Positions 29,965-34,145 of a DNA stretch of 34,145 nucleotides are shown here, in pieces (position 1 is the stretch's first letter; every line of letters begins with the position of its first letter). The stretch comes from an uncultured Eubacteriales bacterium. Its GTDB lineage: Bacteria > Bacillota > Clostridia > Christensenellales > UMGS416. The DNA lies in NCBI GenBank assembly GCA_900542005.1, contig UQLW01000032.1, positions 1 through 34,145 of the forward strand. Reading direction: 5' to 3'. The translations under genes and the position numbers were made by a program. The notes under the pieces are model-generated. The model was not told where the DNA came from, made no database searches, and saw only the letters and a list, made by a program, of their open reading frames with translations.

Positions 29965-32493
29965 ATGAGAACGTATCATTTTGAGCCTATTGAGAAATCC
30001 CCCCGTATCGGAAAGCTCATCGACGATCTGTACGCCAAGATGCCCGAGGTGGAGGCGGACCGCGCGGCGCTGATTACCGAATCCTATCAGAAAACACAGG
30101 GAATGCCGGTAGTCGCGCGGCGGGCCCAGGCCTTCTGCCATATCCTGGCGCATATTCCCATCACCATCCGGCCCGGCGAGCTGATCGTGGGCAGCGCGAC
30201 GCGCGCACCCCGGGGCTGCCAGGTGTTCCCGGAGTTCTCCTACGAGTGGCTGCTGGGCGAGCTGGATACCATTGAAACGCGCACAGCCGACCCCTTCTAT
30301 GTGTCGGAGGAGACAAAGCGGATTCTGCGGGATACGCTGCCCTGGTGGCAGGGGCAGACTACCAGCGAGCTGGCCTCGGCCTACATGGCGCCGGAGGCCA
30401 AGCGCGCCATTGACCATAACATGTTCACTCCGGGCAATTACTTTTATAACGGGGTAGGGCATGTGACGGTCGACTATGGCAAGGTGCTGTCGGTGGGCTT
30501 TGAGGGCATCTATGAGGAGGCAAAGCGGGTCCGCGAGGCGGTGCTTCCCGGCGACGCCGACTATGCCCGGCGCGCCCATTTCCTCCAGGCGGTGATGGAT
30601 TCCTGCCAGGCCGTCTGCGGCTATGCCCAGCGCTACAGCCGCCTGGCCGAAGAGGAGGCTGCCCGCTGCGGCGATCCGGTCCGCAAGGGCGAGCTTATCG
30701 CCATCGCGGAAAACTGCCGCCGGGTGCCGGCCAAGGGCGCCCGCAGCTTCTATGAAGCCTGCCAGAGCTTCTGGTTTGTGCAGATGCTGCTGCAGATGGA
30801 ATCCAGCGGCCATTCCATTTCTCCCGGACGGTTTGACCAATATATGTATCCTTATTATGAGGCGGACAGGAAGGCGGGCAGGATAACCCGCGAGTTCGCC
30901 CAGGAGCTGATGGACTGCATCTGGGTGAAGCTGAACGACCTGAACAAGGCGCGGGACGCCGCTTCAGCCGAGGGCTTTGCCGGTTATAGCCTTTTTCAGA
31001 ACCTCATCGCCGGCGGCCAGCATGCCGACGGCACCGACGCGACCAACGAGCTTTCCTATATGTGCATCGAGGCGACGCGCCATGTGATGCTGCCCCAGCC
31101 CTCCCTTTCGGTGCGGGTGTGGAACGGCACGCCCCATGAGTTCATGCTTAAGGCGGCGGAGCTGACGCGCACCGGCGTGGGCCTGCCGGCCTATTATAAC
31201 GACGAGGTCATCATTCCTTCGCTGATGAGCCGGGGGCTTTCCCTGGCCGATGCCCGGGAGTATAACATCATCGGCTGCGTAGAGCCCCAAAAGGCCGGCA
31301 AGACCGAGGGCTGGCACGACGCCGCCTTCTTTAACATGTGCCGCCCCCTGGAGCTTGTCTTTTCCGATGGGATGGACGCGGGGGAGCAGGTGGGCCTGCA
31401 TACCGGCGACGTGACGAAGATGGCCACCTTTGAGGCTTTCTATGGCGCCTATAAGGCCCAGATGAACTATATGATCAGCCTGCTGGTCAACGCGGATAAC
31501 GCCATCGACGTCGCCCACGCCGAGCGTTGCCCCCTGCCCTTTGAATCCGCCATGGTGGAGGACTGCATCGGCCGGGGCAAGAGCCTGCAGGAGGGCGGGG
31601 CTGTTTACAATTTCACCGGCCCTCAGGGCTTTGGCGTGGCCAATATGGCCGACGCGCTGTATGCGGTTAAGACGCTGGTGTATGACGAAAAGAAGGTGAC
31701 CATGGCCGAGCTGCGCGACGCGCTGGCCGCTAACTTTGGCGAGCCCATGGCCGACAGCGACGCCGCGGCCATCACCGCGGCCGTCGCCCATCAGCTGGCC
31801 CAGCGGGAGGGGACGGTCACCCAGGAGCAGGTGACCGAGATCCTGCGCCTGGTAAAGAGCGGCGGCGTAGACGCCGGCCGCCAGGCCCGCTATCATGAGA
31901 TCCGCGAGCTCATCGACCAGGTTCCCAAGTTTGGCAACGACATCCCCGAGGTGGACGCCTTTGCCCGGGACGTGGCCTATACCTATACCCGTCCGCTGGA
32001 GCGGTACCATAACCCGCGGGGCGGCCAGTTCCAGGCCGGGCTGTACCCGGTCAGCGCCAACGTGCCTCTGGGCGCGCAGACCGGCGCCACGCCCGACGGG
32101 AGGCTGGCCCATACGCCGGTGGCCGACGGCGTCTCGCCTTCGGCGGGCAAGGATACCCATGGACCAACCGCCGCGGCCAACTCGGTGGCGCGGCTGGATC
32201 ACGGCATCGCCTCCAACGGTACGCTGTTCAATATGAAATTCCATCCGTCGGCCTTGGCCGGGCGCTCGGGGCTGGAGAGCTTTGTCAGCCTGATCCGCGG
32301 CTATTTCGACCAGAAAGGCAGCCATATGCAGTTCAACGTGGTCAGCCGCGAGACGCTGCTGGACGCCCAGGCCCACCCGGAGAAGTACAAATCCCTGGTG
32401 GTGCGCGTGGCTGGCTACAGCGCGCTCTTTACGACCCTGTCCCGTTCGCTGCAGGACGATATTATCCGCCGCACCGAGCAGGGCAAGCTATAG
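29965..32493 (+). CDS. Glycyl radical enzyme, diol/hydroxyproline dehydratase clade
   Basis: An 842-residue glycyl radical enzyme. The thiyl-radical site is GCVEPQ with Cys438 and catalytic Glu440. The glycyl radical loop is RVAGYSA with Gly817, near the C-terminus as usual. GCVEP marks the dehydratase and C-N lyase branch, not pyruvate formate-lyase. GHSIS (His283-Ser284) and an Asp 14 residues after the Cys match residues I recall for glycerol/propanediol dehydratase; KTEGWHD is also common in hydroxyproline-dehydratase-like proteins, so substrate is open. No N-terminal microcompartment-targeting extension is apparent. I start at 29965 after AAAGGAAG; an in-frame ATG extends 22 residues upstream without a site. 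Its activase follows by 12 bases. Confidence 0.9.
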   Translation: MRTYHFEPIEKSPRIGKLIDDLYAKMPEVEADRAALITESYQKTQGMPVVARRAQAFCHILAHIPITIRPGELIVGSATRAPRGCQVFPEFSYEWLLGELDTIETRTADPFYVSEETKRILRDTLPWWQGQTTSELASAYMAPEAKRAIDHNMFTPGNYFYNGVGHVTVDYGKVLSVGFEGIYEEAKRVREAVLPGDADYARRAHFLQAVMDSCQAVCGYAQRYSRLAEEEAARCGDPVRKGELIAIAENCRRVPAKGARSFYEACQSFWFVQMLLQMESSGHSISPGRFDQYMYPYYEADRKAGRITREFAQELMDCIWVKLNDLNKARDAASAEGFAGYSLFQNLIAGGQHADGTDATNELSYMCIEATRHVMLPQPSLSVRVWNGTPHEFMLKAAELTRTGVGLPAYYNDEVIIPSLMSRGLSLADAREYNIIGCVEPQKAGKTEGWHDAAFFNMCRPLELVFSDGMDAGEQVGLHTGDVTKMATFEAFYGAYKAQMNYMISLLVNADNAIDVAHAERCPLPFESAMVEDCIGRGKSLQEGGAVYNFTGPQGFGVANMADALYAVKTLVYDEKKVTMAELRDALAANFGEPMADSDAAAITAAVAHQLAQREGTVTQEQVTEILRLVKSGGVDAGRQARYHEIRELIDQVPKFGNDIPEVDAFARDVAYTYTRPLERYHNPRGGQFQAGLYPVSANVPLGAQTGATPDGRLAHTPVADGVSPSAGKDTHGPTAAANSVARLDHGIASNGTLFNMKFHPSALAGRSGLESFVSLIRGYFDQKGSHMQFNVVSRETLLDAQAHPEKYKSLVVRVAGYSALFTTLSRSLQDDIIRRTEQGKL

Positions 32494-32505
32494 GCGGCCG
32501 CAGGC

Positions 32506-33297
32506 ATGGAGCAGGATGTGCGCCTTGTCAAGGGCCGGATATTTGACATACAGAAGTTTTCCATTCACGACGGGCCGGGTATCCGGACCATCGTGTTTCT
32601 GAAGGGCTGCCCGCTGCGCTGCCGCTGGTGCTGCAACCCGGAGGGGCAGAATTACGCAATTGAAACCATGCGCATGGCCGGACGGGTAAAAACCGTGGGC
32701 GAGGATATTTCGGTGGGAGCGGTCATGGACATTGTCCTGCAGGACAGGCCCTACTACCGGCGCTCCGGGGGTGGGTTGACCCTCTCCGGCGGGGAGGCCT
32801 TTGCTCAGCCGGAGTTTGCCCGGGCGCTGCTGGAGGCGGGGAAGCAGGAGGGGATCCATACGGCGGTGGAGACCACCGCGTCCGTACCCTGGGAGCATCT
32901 GGAGGCCGCGCTGCCCTGGCTGGATCTGGTGCTGATGGATATCAAGCACATGGACGGCGCCAAGCACCAGCGCTTTACCGGCCGGGATAACGGGCTGATC
33001 CTGGAGAACGCCCGCCGGCTGGCCGGGGCGGCCCGGGAGCTCATCATCCGCGTGCCGGTGGTGCCGGGTTTCAACGATACGCCCGAAGAGATTGAGGCGA
33101 TCGCCGCCTATGCCGCCGGGCTGCCCGGCGTGAAACAGCTGCACCTGCTGCCCTATCACCGGCTGGGGCAGGATAAGTATGAGGGCCTGGGGCGCGAATA
33201 CAGCCTAAAGCAGATTATGCCGCCGCCGGACGGTGAGATGGAGCGGCTGCTGGCGGTAGCGGCAAAAACCGGCCTGTCCGTGCAGATTGGGGGATAA
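32506..33297 (+). CDS. Glycyl radical enzyme activase (radical SAM)
   Basis: A 263-residue radical SAM activating enzyme that installs the glycyl radical on the neighbouring enzyme. The cluster motif CPLRCRWC (Cys35, Cys39, Cys42) and SGGEAFAQ (about 94-101) are intact, together with DIKHMD and the terminal HLLPYHRLGQDKYEGLG. Activases of dehydratase-type enzymes usually carry a ferredoxin insert with two more 4Fe-4S clusters between these motifs. Here only about 50 residues separate the two motifs, with no additional Cys motifs, so the protein is shaped like the pyruvate formate-lyase activase. It lacks a strong ribosome binding site (GGCCGCAGGC), so coupling to the enzyme gene is likely. 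Confidence 0.92.
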   Translation: MEQDVRLVKGRIFDIQKFSIHDGPGIRTIVFLKGCPLRCRWCCNPEGQNYAIETMRMAGRVKTVGEDISVGAVMDIVLQDRPYYRRSGGGLTLSGGEAFAQPEFARALLEAGKQEGIHTAVETTASVPWEHLEAALPWLDLVLMDIKHMDGAKHQRFTGRDNGLILENARRLAGAARELIIRVPVVPGFNDTPEEIEAIAAYAAGLPGVKQLHLLPYHRLGQDKYEGLGREYSLKQIMPPPDGEMERLLAVAAKTGLSVQIGG

Positions 33298-33675
33298 ATG
33301 AGCTTTCTTGACCAACTCTCCACCCAGGAGAAAATGCGGATTATCCAGGAGATCGTACCGGGCAAGCAGATCACCCTGGCCCATATCATCGCCAATCCCG
33401 ACCCGGTGCTCTATCAGAAGCTGGGCCTGGACCCGGCGGTGGATTATGGACGCTCGGCCATCGGGATCGTCACCATGAGCCCGGCGGAAACGGCGATTAT
33501 TGCCGGGGATATCGCCATGAAGACTGCCCAGGTGGAGCTGGGCTTCGTAGACCGCTTCAGCGGCACGCTCATCGTGACCGGCTCCATCTCTGCCGTAGAG
33601 TCGGCGCTGAAGGCCCTGGTCGGCTATGCCAGGGAGACGCTGGGCTTTACCGTGTGCCCCATTACCCGCACCTAG
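33298..33675 (+). CDS. PduU/EutS-type microcompartment shell protein
   Basis: A 125-residue circularly permuted BMC-H shell protein. The hallmark segments are VPGKQITLAHIIANPDP, AIGIVTMSPAETAIIAGDIA, VELGFVDRFSGTLIVTG and the terminal FTVCPITRT. The ITRT ending resembles PduU more than EutS. Such proteins form hexamers at the microcompartment shell, with a small beta-barrel plugging the pore. The ATG directly abuts the activase stop, so it is in the same operon. It is strong evidence that this is a microcompartment locus. Confidence 0.92.
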   Translation: MSFLDQLSTQEKMRIIQEIVPGKQITLAHIIANPDPVLYQKLGLDPAVDYGRSAIGIVTMSPAETAIIAGDIAMKTAQVELGFVDRFSGTLIVTGSISAVESALKALVGYARETLGFTVCPITRT

Positions 33676-33677
33676 CC

Positions 33678-34136
33678 ATGAAGAAGCTGATCCTCATGGG
33701 ACGCACCGGCTGCGGCAAGACGACCCTGACCCAGGCCCTGAAGGGCGAGAAGATCTGCTACCATAAAACCCAGTATGTGAACCATTTTGACGTGGTGATC
33801 GATACGCCGGGAGAATACATCGAGACAAAGCACCTGGGCGGCGCGCTGGCCGTATACAGCTACGAGGCTGACGTGGTAGGGCTGCTGCTTGCGGCCAACG
33901 AGCCCTTTTCCCTTTATCCGCCCAATATTATCGGTATGGTAAACCGCGAGGTGATCGGGATCGTTACCCAAATCGAGCGGCCCGACGCCAGGCCCGACCG
34001 GGCAGAGCGCTGGCTGCGGCTTTGCGGCTGCAAGGATATCTTTTTCGTGGATTCTGTGACGGGCGAGGGGATTGGCCCGCTGCTGGAGCACCTGGCGGAG
34101 CCGGGGGATCGTATGCCCTGGGAAATAAAGGAATAA
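33678..34136 (+). CDS. EutP/PduV family GTPase
   Basis: A 152-residue small P-loop protein of the EutP/PduV family, associated with catabolic microcompartments; PduV has been linked to their movement or placement. The Walker A loop is GRTGCGKTT (about 8-16), and DTPGEY forms the switch II motif. A canonical NKxD base-specificity motif is replaced by TQIERPDA, typical of this family. It starts two bases after the shell-gene stop without a clear ribosome binding site, so translation is probably coupled. Further shell genes and the aldehyde dehydrogenase would be expected beyond the right edge of the window. Confidence 0.9.
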   Translation: MKKLILMGRTGCGKTTLTQALKGEKICYHKTQYVNHFDVVIDTPGEYIETKHLGGALAVYSYEADVVGLLLAANEPFSLYPPNIIGMVNREVIGIVTQIERPDARPDRAERWLRLCGCKDIFFVDSVTGEGIGPLLEHLAEPGDRMPWEIKE

Positions 34137-34145
34137 GCAAAAGCG

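Overview
The window is GC-rich (about 60% by eye) and gene-dense. It has strong AGGAGG-type ribosome binding sites, consensus sigma-A promoters and many hairpin-plus-T-run terminators. With a Spo0A-type DNA-binding domain, a PerR-type regulator, a glycyl radical enzyme, a ROK repressor and an intracellular alpha-mannosidase, this points to an anaerobic, high-GC Clostridia-type Firmicute, probably gut-associated. The lineage is inference; no rRNA or other marker is present. I found no tRNA, rRNA, CRISPR array, IS element or phage gene.

Layout. 1-7.2 kb holds plus-strand housekeeping genes: the end of a small membrane protein, a DUF2461 protein, phosphomannomutase/phosphoglucomutase, transketolase, an unknown 250-aa protein, inorganic pyrophosphatase and a secreted GH25-LysM protein whose expected catalytic Glu is Gly. 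7.4-9.4 kb has a Nudix hydrolase facing a small unknown gene, then a minus-strand perR / PTPS-family operon driven by a perfect consensus promoter with an overlapping palindrome. 9.5-12.6 kb is an operon of an ArsC-fold protein, a DUF188 protein and Tex. 12.7-14.1 kb encodes a secreted SH3/peptidoglycan-binding protein. 14.2-17.0 kb (minus) carries an orphan Spo0A C-terminal domain downstream of a Cache-GGDEF-EAL membrane protein.

17.1-26.9 kb is a sugar-catabolism region: uridine phosphorylase and a lone AraC-type effector-binding domain, then a GH38 alpha-mannosidase and a ROK repressor (minus), divergent from a PfkB kinase, a D-lyxose/mannose-isomerase-family cupin and a class II aldolase, followed by an intracellular sialidase-fold protein. 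Together they could take alpha-mannosides to mannose, fructose, a fructose phosphate and trioses without mannose-6-phosphate isomerase. That route is inferred.

26.9-29.7 kb holds an RNA-methyltransferase-like protein, a DUF1835-type protein and a flavodoxin-like protein. 29.8 kb to the end is the most interesting part: a dehydratase-type glycyl radical enzyme, its radical SAM activase (without the usual ferredoxin insert), a PduU/EutS shell protein and a PduV/EutP GTPase. This looks like the start of a glycyl-radical-enzyme microcompartment locus that continues past the right edge.
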